Below are positions 19,321 to 26,689 of a stretch of 48,480 bases of DNA, one piece after another (within the stretch, counting starts at the first letter, position 1; every line of letters begins with the position of its first letter). Source of the DNA: Phormidium ambiguum IAM M-71 (GTDB lineage Bacteria; Cyanobacteriota; Cyanobacteriia; Cyanobacteriales; Aerosakkonemataceae); NCBI RefSeq assembly GCF_001904725.1, contig NZ_MRCE01000048.1:1-48480 (forward strand), read 5' to 3'. Under the pieces are notes generated by a model. That model saw only the letters and a program-made list of their open reading frames with translations, was not told where the DNA came from and did not search any database. A program made the position numbers and the translations under genes.

Positions 19321-19990
19321 AAACTCTCTACAATCATTAAATCAAACATTAATTGTTTCTTGCCAAGCGCCTGTAGAATCACCCTTGCACGATCCTTATG
19401 TCATTGCAGCGATCGCAAAAGCAGCTATACTCAATGGTGCATCCGCAGTCAGAATTGATACACCAGCCCATATCACCGCAGTCCGCCAACAAATATCAGC
19501 ACCAATTATCGGATTGTGGAAACAACAAATCCCAGGCTATGAAGTATATATTACTCCACAGTTTAGTCACGCAGAAGCGATCGCCAAAGCCGGAGCAGAT
19601 ATCATCGCCATTGATGCTACCTTGCGAGAACGTCCTAATCAAGAACAACTAACCACAATAATTAGCCGAATTCATCAAGAATTAGGTAAATTAGTCATGG
19701 CAGATATCGACACCATAGAAGCAGCAATAGCCGCCACTAACGCAGGTGCAGATATTGTTGGTACAACCCTTTACGGCTACACAAAAGAAACAAAACATCT
19801 CTCTCCACCAGGCTTTCAACTATTAGCAGAAATGGTTGAAAAACTCCAAGTTCCCGTAATTTGTGAAGGCGGAATTTCTTCCCCAACAATGGCACAACAA
19901 GCCCTAGAAATCGGTGCTTTTGCCGTAGTAGTTGGCACTGATATCACTGGAATTGATGCCAAACTTAAACAGTACCTTGTTGCGATTTAG
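19313..19990 (+). CDS. nanE: Putative N-acetylmannosamine-6-phosphate 2-epimerase
   Basis: A 225-residue TIM-barrel protein of the NanE family, which interconverts ManNAc-6-phosphate and GlcNAc-6-phosphate. Landmarks: IIGLWKQQ with the expected catalytic Lys at residue 70, EVYITP, ADIDT at about 130-134, the GADIVGTTLYGYT strand, and ICEGGI with Glu185 as the likely second catalytic residue. The length is typical. The ATG at 19313 lies inside the last codons of the upstream hybrid kinase, so the two are probably translationally coupled. No other sialic acid or amino sugar gene is in the window, so the role may be amino sugar recycling or may differ from the family name. A 17-base-pair hairpin begins within the last codons. 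Confidence 0.88.
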   Translation: MNKNSLQSLNQTLIVSCQAPVESPLHDPYVIAAIAKAAILNGASAVRIDTPAHITAVRQQISAPIIGLWKQQIPGYEVYITPQFSHAEAIAKAGADIIAIDATLRERPNQEQLTTIISRIHQELGKLVMADIDTIEAAIAATNAGADIVGTTLYGYTKETKHLSPPGFQLLAEMVEKLQVPVICEGGISSPTMAQQALEIGAFAVVVGTDITGIDAKLKQYLVAI

Positions 19991-20018
19991 CGCTATTACT
20001 GGCGCTAAATCGCAACAA
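19977..20018. terminator. Hairpin overlapping the end of nanE, between convergent genes
   Basis: Perfect 17-base arms (TTGTTGCGATTTAGCGC and its complement) flank an eight-base loop. The left arm includes the nanE stop codon at 19988-19990. The next gene is convergent and ends at 20032, so the hairpin may terminate both transcripts. It is related to the hairpin at 9661-9700. Confidence 0.7.
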
Positions 20019-20031
20019 CATACCTGGAAAA

Positions 20032-21300
20032 TTAACTAATTCCTGCTAATTTTCTTTGCCAAATAATCATGTTAGAACCAACTACCGGAGAACGAGCGAC
20101 TAACCTACCTTGAAGATCCTTAATTTCCAAATTTTGAAAGTCTAATTCTTGAGAACGTTGCCACATTTCGGCAGCTAATCGATCCTGTTTAGCAGAATCA
20201 TAAGTATACCAATCATTAGCAACTTGAAGACTTAAAAAATTATTGGGAAAATCAGCTTTAATTGCCACAATTAAACCATTAGCAAACTCACTCGTAATAC
20301 TAGCAACTTGGTTTTGAATTGCCGCAATTAAAGTTTGTTCAGGAGTCAAAATTGGCGCTGGTGGTGGCAAAGTTTCTATTACTTGAGGTGGCTTAGGTTC
20401 TGTTAATTCCAGCGGCGCTTCTATTCCTGATGCTACCTTTTCCTCTTCTGGTACAGGTGTAAATACAGGAGTTTCTTTCGGCGTAGCAATTTCCGTCGGT
20501 ACAGGAATTTCTACAACTGGCGCTTCTTCTGGTGGCGCAGTTGCTTCTGGTGGCGCAGTTACTTCTGGAGGAATAGTTACTTCTGGGGGAATAGTAGCTT
20601 CTGGTGGTGCTGTTAACTCTGGTGCAGTACTGGGAATTGTGGGTGGAACTTCTGCGATTTGTGGTGGTTTTCCGGGGGAAAGTAGAGAATTTACCCAGAA
20701 TATCAAGATTAATCCTAGAGCGATCGCACCAGTCAACACAGTATCATTAGGCAACTTTTGCCGCACCGACTCCGGCAAAATCTGACGTACCTTCGTCAAA
20801 AACGCAGTCCACAAACCCCAAACTTTAGCCAAAAAACTCGGCTTTTTCGCCACTGGCGCAGCCTTAGCCGGAGTTTCAGCCTGTGGCGCAGGTGCAGGAG
20901 TCGCTGCTGCTGCTAAAGTTTCACTTTCAGGAATAGGAACATTTATTTCCTCTGCTGGTGAACTTTCCGCCAACAAATTCGGAACAACAGTCGCTGCTGC
21001 TGGTAATGTATCCGTCAGCGGACTGGGAACAGTTAATTCCTGTGTTGATAACGTATCCGTCAGCGGACTGGGAACATTTACGTCTTCTGCTGATAACGTA
21101 TCCGTCAGCGGACTGGGAACATTTACGTCTTCTGCTGATAACGTATCCGTTGGCGGACTAGAAATATCTGTTTCCTCAGCTGGTAACGTATCTATTGGCG
21201 AACTCGGAACAGCCATAGCTGTTTCTGGAGGCAAACTAGCAGCAGCGGGTATAGTGTCCTGAGTGCTAACTTCCGGCTGCTTTGGTTGATCTTGTGACAT
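20032..21300 (-). CDS. Proline-rich membrane protein with tandem repeats, unknown function
   Basis: I do not recognise the function. The protein (422 residues from the ATG at 21298-21300) has a disordered acidic Ser/Thr/Pro N-terminal part with 15-residue repeats (such as PSPLTDTLSAEDVNV), then one membrane helix (GAIALGLILIFWVNSLL), then a second linker with six-residue PPEATI/PPEVTA repeats, and a C-terminal ordered domain of about 100 residues. That domain contains NQVASITSEFANGL, ANDWYTYD and ARSPVVGSNMI and resembles domains of other cyanobacterial hypothetical proteins. The layout suggests a single-pass protein with a cytoplasmic tail and an external domain. AGGAAAAG precedes the chosen ATG; a GTG at 21324 would add eight residues. 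Confidence 0.8.
   Translation of the reverse strand: MSQDQPKQPEVSTQDTIPAAASLPPETAMAVPSSPIDTLPAEETDISSPPTDTLSAEDVNVPSPLTDTLSAEDVNVPSPLTDTLSTQELTVPSPLTDTLPAAATVVPNLLAESSPAEEINVPIPESETLAAAATPAPAPQAETPAKAAPVAKKPSFLAKVWGLWTAFLTKVRQILPESVRQKLPNDTVLTGAIALGLILIFWVNSLLSPGKPPQIAEVPPTIPSTAPELTAPPEATIPPEVTIPPEVTAPPEATAPPEEAPVVEIPVPTEIATPKETPVFTPVPEEEKVASGIEAPLELTEPKPPQVIETLPPPAPILTPEQTLIAAIQNQVASITSEFANGLIVAIKADFPNNFLSLQVANDWYTYDSAKQDRLAAEMWQRSQELDFQNLEIKDLQGRLVARSPVVGSNMIIWQRKLAGIS
21008..21232 (-). repeat. Five tandem 45-base units inside the 20032-21300 gene
   Basis: Units start at 21008, 21053, 21098, 21143 and 21188, each beginning GTATC. The second and third units are identical over all 45 bases; the outer ones diverge. 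Unit length is a multiple of three, so copy changes keep the frame. A separate 18-base repeat coding for PPEATI-like units lies at about 20528-20620. Confidence 0.9.
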
Positions 21301-21333
21301 GAAATCTTTTCCTGGGCGAACCACAACAGATTC

Positions 21334-21417
21334 AGGACTTACGCAACTGGCACAATTGTAGAATACGTCAGACCTAAAATCTTTAACTTAAGGGAGGCTT
21401 TAGCTTTTCTGACGCAC
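21334..21417. repeat. Dispersed palindromic element, AGGACTTAyGCA family, copy 2
   Basis: It opens with AGGACTTACGCAACTGGCAC, matching copy 1 at 947 apart from one base, and has the inner pair ACGTCAGA (21365-21372) and TCTGACGCAC (21408-21417). It lies in the divergent spacer upstream of the 20032-21300 gene and the metallophosphoesterase gene. Confidence 0.72.
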
Positions 21418-21540
21418 CTGACAAAGTTATGTTAAGTGTGACAGCTTTAGTCCTAAGATTCTTACAGGATGCTCTCTCCTGCCCTAATTTATCATTTGCT
21501 ATCCTGCTTTCGATCGCGTTATTCAGCTTAAGAATTTATT

Positions 21541-22449
21541 ATGAACTTCAAGCGTCGTCAGTTCCTAGTTTTGGGCGGTTTAACTGGTTTGGGATTCAGC
21601 TTTTTAGGTAAAGTTCTGCAAAGTCCCCCAGCCGAAAGCGCAGATACCCAATTATCCAACGCAGTCCCAGAATTAGCCACCCCGACAACACCACCCCTAT
21701 TTAGATTTGTTTCTGTCGCCGACACGGGTACTGGAACAAAAAGTCAGTACGCCGTAGCAGAAGCCATGTCTCGTTACCATCAAAAAAATCCCTACAATTT
21801 AGTAATTTTGGCCGGAGATAACATCTATAACAATGGGGAAATTGAAAAAATAGAGACTGTTTTTGAGCGTCCTTATCAATATTTATTGAAAAAAGGAGTT
21901 AAGTTTCGCGCTTGTTTAGGGAATCACGATATTCGCACAGAAAATGGCGAACCTCAACTTAAGTATGCTGGCTTTAATATGCCAGGTCGTTACTACACTT
22001 TTCGCCACGACTCTATCCAATTTTTTGCTTTAGATACTAATGAAAATGCTGATTGGAAAAATCAGTTAATTTGGTTAGAAAAAGAACTCAGTCGCAGCAA
22101 TGCACGTTGGAAGATTGTTTTTGGGCATCACCAGATTTATTCTTCTGGAGTTTATGGCGTGAATGAACCATTTATTAAAGAGTTGACTCCGCTGTTCCAA
22201 AAACATAAAGTCCGACTTTATATTAATGGTCACGATCATCATTATGAACGCACTCGTTCTATTAATGGCACAACTTACATGATTACTGGTTCAGGTGCGG
22301 GAACTCGCCCAGTCGGACGTTCTGAATGGACGGAATATTCAGCCAGTCGCTTGAGTTTTGCGGCTTATGATGTGTATAGCGATCGAATTTTGATTAGCGC
22401 CATTGGAACAGATAATTTAGTATTTGACAGAGGAGTGATTAGTTTGTAG
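21541..22449 (+). CDS. Exported metallophosphoesterase (calcineurin-like, purple acid phosphatase type)
   Basis: A 302-residue calcineurin-like phosphoesterase. The N-terminus MNFKRRQFLVLGG looks like a twin-arginine signal, followed by a hydrophobic stretch and a spacer, so the enzyme is probably periplasmic. Metal-ligand motifs appear in order: VADTG (Asp61), AGDN at 91-94, GNHD at 127-130, GHH at 195-197 and GHDHHYER from 230. This set is typical of acid phosphatase-type enzymes that hydrolyse phosphomonoesters. The substrate cannot be read from the sequence; phosphate scavenging is one inference. It stands alone, with a convergent methylase gene downstream. Confidence 0.88.
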   Translation: MNFKRRQFLVLGGLTGLGFSFLGKVLQSPPAESADTQLSNAVPELATPTTPPLFRFVSVADTGTGTKSQYAVAEAMSRYHQKNPYNLVILAGDNIYNNGEIEKIETVFERPYQYLLKKGVKFRACLGNHDIRTENGEPQLKYAGFNMPGRYYTFRHDSIQFFALDTNENADWKNQLIWLEKELSRSNARWKIVFGHHQIYSSGVYGVNEPFIKELTPLFQKHKVRLYINGHDHHYERTRSINGTTYMITGSGAGTRPVGRSEWTEYSASRLSFAAYDVYSDRILISAIGTDNLVFDRGVISL

Positions 22450-22535
22450 GTTTTGGATTGGCGATCGATTTTAGGAAAAAGTATGAGAGTCAAGCAATTA
22501 AAAATTTCCTCACTTCCAGCCACTTAACTTAAAAA

Positions 22536-22580
22536 CTTCTCCTTCTCCTCTCTGTGTCCTCTGTGCCTGGAGCGGTTCAA
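22536..22580 (-). repeat. Copy of the GAACCGCGAAGACGC-type repeat overlapping the methylase stop
   Basis: On the minus strand this reads TTGAACCGCTCCAGGCACAG and continues with an AGAGGACACAGAGAGGAG tract. It belongs to the same family as the copies at 12753-12943 and 32573-32775, in the CAGAG rather than CGAAG variant. The TGA of the methylase gene (22577-22579) is part of the repeat. Confidence 0.7.
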
Positions 22581-23416
22581 AAATTCTTATTGCTATAATT
22601 CATCACCAAAACTTCTGTGATTTTCCCGCGTTTGTTACCCTGAGAATTAATCGCTCTTGTCGCTAATATTTCCTTAATCTGAAAATCTTTGTACAATTCC
22701 CTAATAAATTCACAATCTGAATTAGACAACATAACTTTTACGCCTTTGTTACTAAGTTCCACAAATACATCCTTTAATTGAATTTGTTCAACTTTAGTAA
22801 AAGGGTAACGACTGTAAGCCGTGAAATTACTCGTTGTACTTATAGGGTAATATGGAGGGTCGAAATAAACAAAATCATCTTTTTCGGCATTCGGCAAAAC
22901 TTCTGTAAAACCCCTGATTTGAATTTCTGTTGATTGCAGTGTACGAGAAACAGAGCGCAATAGATCGGGCTGACAAATTAGCGGTTTTTTATATTTACCC
23001 ATTGGCACATTAAATTGACCTTGGGAGTTTTCTCGGTATAATCCGTTAAAACAAGTTTTATTCAAATAAATTAACCGAGCAGCTTTTTCTAGGGAAGTTT
23101 GGTAATTTTGCGATCGCATCCAGTAATAAAAATCTCGATCGTGTTTTTCTTGATGTTTCTCTAACAAAGCAATTAATGATTCAACATTATCTCTGACGCA
23201 ACAATAAACATTAATTAATTGTGGATTAATATCACTCAAAACAGCAACTTTGGGAAGTAGGTGAAAAAATATCGCACCACCCCCTAGAAACGGCTCATAA
23301 TAAGTGTTAAAATTTTGAGGAAAAAAGGGAATATACTGTGAAATTAACTTACTTTTACCACCAGCCCACTTGAGAAACGGACGAGGAGAAACAGAATTTG
23401 CGGCATTATTCGACAT
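22577..23416 (-). CDS. dam: Dam-like DNA adenine-N6 methyltransferase (D12 class)
   Basis: A 279-residue D12-class adenine methyltransferase, the family of Dam and DpnM. FLKWAGGKSKLI at 14-25 is the AdoMet-binding motif, EPFLGGGAIFF follows at 41-51, and the catalytic DPPY is at 186-189. Dam family members usually methylate GATC; the cyanobacterial Dam-like enzyme DmtA has that specificity, but the target here is inferred. GATC is the core of the abundant HIP1 octamer, so the chromosome would be densely methylated. No restriction endonuclease gene is adjacent, so it is a solitary methylase. Its stop codon lies within a dispersed repeat. Gene symbol is by family. Confidence 0.9.
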   Translation of the reverse strand: MSNNAANSVSPRPFLKWAGGKSKLISQYIPFFPQNFNTYYEPFLGGGAIFFHLLPKVAVLSDINPQLINVYCCVRDNVESLIALLEKHQEKHDRDFYYWMRSQNYQTSLEKAARLIYLNKTCFNGLYRENSQGQFNVPMGKYKKPLICQPDLLRSVSRTLQSTEIQIRGFTEVLPNAEKDDFVYFDPPYYPISTTSNFTAYSRYPFTKVEQIQLKDVFVELSNKGVKVMLSNSDCEFIRELYKDFQIKEILATRAINSQGNKRGKITEVLVMNYSNKNF

Positions 23417-23488
23417 TACTTTAGAGATTAATCAGTCAGCGTTTACAATTATTTAACTAGAGTTTCTTTGAGAGTAGGAGTGACCTGC

Positions 23489-24331
23489 GTGGACAATCCC
23501 GACCTCGCCAAAAAGCGATCGCGTGTAGTACCCTCATTTGAGGATATCCCAGAGGCATTACGGGAAGCGCCAACTACAGTAACCAAGCGTCGGAAAAACA
23601 AGTTCTGGCTATTCACAGGGCTAACAGGACTGGCAATAATTGCAATGTTGGCTGGATTTTGGGTTGCTACTTTCTCATCCTTAGAGCTAAATATATTTAC
23701 CACTAACAACAGTCAAAATACAGATACGGCAAAAACTCCCACCCCAGCAGCCTCAACCACCGAACCAGCCAAACAACCCGATATAGTTGTGGGACAATCT
23801 GGACATTTTGCTTATCCAGAAGCACCACCAGAGCAATTACAACCGATTACAGCAGACCGTCGGATGAAGCTACGTCAACCAGCTGCTCAGAAATTTCAGG
23901 CAATGGTAGCAGCAGCTAGAGCGCAGGGTATCATTTTAGTACCTATTTCGGGATTTCGTTCGATCGCAGAGCAACAACACCTGTTTTTTGACATCAAAGC
24001 CCAGCGAGCTCAAGCCGCAGCCGAACGCGCATCAGTCAGCGCCCCTCCAGGTTACAGCGAACATCACACAGGTTACGCCGTTGATATTGGCGATGGTAAT
24101 GTCCCCGCCACCAACTTGAGTCCCAATTTTGAAAAAACAGCCGCATTTAAGTGGCTACAAGCCAACGCCCCAAGGTTTAGTTTTGAGATGTCTTTCCCAA
24201 AAAACAATCCCCAAGGCGTAAGTTACGAACCTTGGCATTGGCGCTTCGTAGGCGACAGACAAAGCTTAGAAACATTTTACAAATCCAGAAATCTCAACCC
24301 CAGTCAGGGGGGAGAGGCGCAGGGGAAATAG
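23489..24331 (+). CDS. vanY: D-alanyl-D-alanine carboxypeptidase, VanY type (peptidase M15B)
   Basis: A membrane-anchored zinc carboxypeptidase that removes the terminal D-Ala of peptidoglycan stem peptides. From the GTG at 23489 it has 280 residues: a basic cytoplasmic start, one helix at about 40-61, a Pro/Thr linker to about 105, then the M15B domain. The zinc and catalytic motifs are SEHHTGYAVDIGD (His193 and Asp200 by register) and EPWHWRF (Glu247, His250), with GFRS before them. I prefer the GTG at 23489 since TAGGAG precedes it by eight bases; TTG at 23468 would add seven residues. The last residues (SQGGEAQGK) are encoded by a G-rich dispersed repeat. It converges on mrdA, also a cell-wall gene. 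Confidence 0.9.
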   Translation: MDNPDLAKKRSRVVPSFEDIPEALREAPTTVTKRRKNKFWLFTGLTGLAIIAMLAGFWVATFSSLELNIFTTNNSQNTDTAKTPTPAASTTEPAKQPDIVVGQSGHFAYPEAPPEQLQPITADRRMKLRQPAAQKFQAMVAAARAQGIILVPISGFRSIAEQQHLFFDIKAQRAQAAAERASVSAPPGYSEHHTGYAVDIGDGNVPATNLSPNFEKTAAFKWLQANAPRFSFEMSFPKNNPQGVSYEPWHWRFVGDRQSLETFYKSRNLNPSQGGEAQGK

Positions 24332-24440
24332 GGAGATGGGGACAAGGAGACAAGGGGACACAGGGAATTTTTATTTACTTTTGACCTTCTCTTCTGCCCC
24401 CCTGCTCCCCTGCCCCCCTGCGCCCCTGCCCCCCAGTCCT
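24304..24440. repeat. G-rich and C-rich repeat halves between convergent vanY and mrdA
   Basis: The left half is G-rich (GGGGGGAGAGGCGCAGGGG and similar), the right half C-rich (GCCCCCCTGCTCCCCTGCC and similar). The halves are largely complementary, so the transcripts could fold into a long hairpin and end both convergent genes. The G-rich part begins inside the vanY coding end. Similar tracts occur near 121-160 and 35601-35660. Confidence 0.7.
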
Positions 24441-26306
24441 CTATCTTCTGCGTCTTCCTCTCAACCTTCTGCCTTGGCTTCTGCCTTCTGGCTTTTCTTC
24501 TACTTTCTTTTCTTTTTTCTTCCCTTGAGCGGCTTCTTTTTGATTAAAGTAAGCTTCTAAAACTTTCAGAACTTTGGGGGCGGCGAAACTACCACCACCA
24601 CCGCCAGAGTGTTCGCCGAATACGACAACGACTATTTCGGGTTTATCTTCTGGGGCATAAGCACCAAACCAGGTGTGAACTTTTTTGCCATGTCCCACTT
24701 CCGAAGTGCCGCTTTTACCCGCAGCTGGGGGAATGGTTTTCACATTTAAGGCTTTTCCAGTACCAGTGGTAATTGTGGCTCGTAAACCTTTGTGAATCAC
24801 TTCTACAGTTTTGGGCTTCATATTTAAAGATTCCCGCCAGTTTTTTGATTCCTCGTTGTCTTTAAGGATGTGGGGTTTGACTAAATAACCGCCATTGGCA
24901 GGGACGGCAAACATGACTGCTACTTGTAGAGGTGTGGTTTGTAGGAAGCCTTGACCGATCGACATATTCACAGTATCACCGATCGTCCATTCATATTTCA
25001 GTCGCCGCAGTTTCCAATCATTATCCGGGACTAAGCCTGCAACTTCTTCTTTTTTCAACTCAAAGCCTGTTTCTTTCCCAAAGCCAAACTTTCTCGTCCA
25101 ATCAATCAAAGTTGGCCCACCAACTCGCATCCCCACTTGATAAAAGAAAGTGTCGCTACTCCACTTCATTGCCCCTACAAATCCCAAAGGCCCAAATCCA
25201 GCCCGGTTCCAATCTGCAAACCAAATTCCCCCAACTCTAATCGCTGGATAAGTCGGCAAGACTGTATCTGGAGAATATTTACCTGATTCTAAAGCTGCTG
25301 CTGTGGTGACGATTTTAAAGGTACTAGCGGGAGGAAATGCTTGGAGCGATCGATTGACAAAAGGATGATCTTTTGCTTGTAATTTTCGCCAAGTTTCTTT
25401 ATCAATGCGAGAGGAAAAAATATTTGGGTCAAAAGCAGGACGAGAAACCATTGCTAAAATTGCCCCATTTCTAGGGTCCATTGCAATAATTGAGCCTTTA
25501 TGTTCCCCTAAAACAGCTTCGGCGGCTTTTTGTAATTCCAAGTCCAAGGTTAGTTGGACGTTTTTCCCTGGCGTGGAGGGCTTTTCACCCAAAATCCTGA
25601 CAATCTGTCCCCGTCCATCTACTTCTACCTGTTGACCACCCCAAGTTCCACGTAATGATTTTTCAAAGGCATATTCGGCTCCCATTTGCCCAACCACATC
25701 TCCGATGCGATACCCTTCTGGACGGCGTTTGTAGAGTTCGATATCGCTTAATTCACCTGTATAACCGAGTACATGAGCCGCTACCTCGCCGTTAGGATAC
25801 ATCCGCAAAGCTTCGATATCGACACTGACTCCTTCTAGTTCATTTCTCGATTCTTCCAGGGCAATAATTTGTTCTGGGGAAATATCTCTGGCAATTCTGA
25901 CTAGAGTAGGAGAATTCTCACTACCCTCTACTCGTTTTTGAATATCTTCTTCGGGAATGCCTAAAACTTCTGCTAGGCGTTTGCGGGTGTTTGGCCAATG
26001 GGGTTCTTTATTGACCAGCGGCCAAAGGTATACTGAACGAGCTAGACGACTACTAGCCAGGATTTTGCCTTTGCGATCGAAAATGTTACCGCGTTCCGGT
26101 TGCTTGGGCATCAACCGAATCCGGTTTTTTTCGGCTAATTCCCGGTTGCGTTTTCCTTCTACCAATTGCAGATAAGCAAGACGACTACCAAGAGCTCCCA
26201 CCAGCATTAGGGAGATAATTAACATAACAATTAGCGATTGGTAACTACGTCCTACGGTACGAGTTTTCCGTTGGTTATCTAGTGAGGAAGACTGAATCAG
26301 AGCCAT
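24441..26306 (-). CDS. mrdA: Penicillin-binding protein 2 (elongasome transpeptidase)
   Basis: A class B penicillin-binding protein of 621 residues that cross-links peptidoglycan during cell elongation, anchored by one helix at about 24-46. ERGNIFDRKGKILA marks the start of the dimerisation domain. The transpeptidase motifs are STFK at 328-331 (nucleophile Ser328), SSD at 383-385 and KSGT at 531-534. The domain ends with FGEHSGGGGGSFAAP and KVLEAYF. The last 25 or so residues are a charged tail (KKKEKKVEEKPEGRSQG and a run of Arg) encoded by a degenerate CCTTCTG heptamer tract, so the native C-terminus probably lies near residue 592. It is convergent with vanY. Confidence 0.93.
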   Translation of the reverse strand: MALIQSSSLDNQRKTRTVGRSYQSLIVMLIISLMLVGALGSRLAYLQLVEGKRNRELAEKNRIRLMPKQPERGNIFDRKGKILASSRLARSVYLWPLVNKEPHWPNTRKRLAEVLGIPEEDIQKRVEGSENSPTLVRIARDISPEQIIALEESRNELEGVSVDIEALRMYPNGEVAAHVLGYTGELSDIELYKRRPEGYRIGDVVGQMGAEYAFEKSLRGTWGGQQVEVDGRGQIVRILGEKPSTPGKNVQLTLDLELQKAAEAVLGEHKGSIIAMDPRNGAILAMVSRPAFDPNIFSSRIDKETWRKLQAKDHPFVNRSLQAFPPASTFKIVTTAAALESGKYSPDTVLPTYPAIRVGGIWFADWNRAGFGPLGFVGAMKWSSDTFFYQVGMRVGGPTLIDWTRKFGFGKETGFELKKEEVAGLVPDNDWKLRRLKYEWTIGDTVNMSIGQGFLQTTPLQVAVMFAVPANGGYLVKPHILKDNEESKNWRESLNMKPKTVEVIHKGLRATITTGTGKALNVKTIPPAAGKSGTSEVGHGKKVHTWFGAYAPEDKPEIVVVVFGEHSGGGGGSFAAPKVLKVLEAYFNQKEAAQGKKKEKKVEEKPEGRSQGRRLRGRRRR

Positions 26307-26689
26307 ATAGTAGCAATTGAAAGATCTTAAACGCCTAAAATTAATATGGTTGGGAACTTATATCAGGCGCGAGCGCCTGAGCAAAATAGTACCTTTAAGA
26401 AATAGCACCTATTGCTGATTTTTCACCAGCAATTTTAGATTTTAGATTGTGGATTTGGGTTTCGATCGCAAGTGGCACAGAATAAATCTAAAATACCTGC
26501 TACACACAGGCTGTGCTTTCCGTAAATCCGGGGTAAATCCCAAATCTAAAAATTGGTTGGCTAGCTGTGCATCTGGCTTTAGCTTAGGGCAGAATGTCAA
26601 AATAAGCCAAGAACAATTTTGCCACTGAATCAGCTGATTCAATCTGTTTTCACTTGTAACTTCAGGCATCGCTACAGGAAGTCGCCATT
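26307..26689. other. Divergent intergenic region with repeats upstream of potA and mrdA
   Basis: This 383-base spacer separates divergent mrdA and potA. It holds a palindrome at 26363-26380 (TCAGGCGC, GA, GCGCCTGA) and several AATCTAAAAT/AAATCCC motifs in both orientations between about 26430 and 26615, another common cyanobacterial repeat style. ACAGGAAG before the potA ATG is a good ribosome-binding site. A minus-strand reading frame at 26442-26669 looks like chance translation of the repeats. Confidence 0.6.

Noticed and set aside
22577-24331. Restriction-modification or defence island around the Dam-like methylase
   Set aside because: Neighbours are a phosphatase and cell-wall genes; no endonuclease or defence gene is present.
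26442-26669. Minus-strand 75-residue open frame
   Set aside because: It runs over AATCTAAAAT-type repeats in a divergent spacer, has no ribosome-binding site and no recognisable protein pattern.
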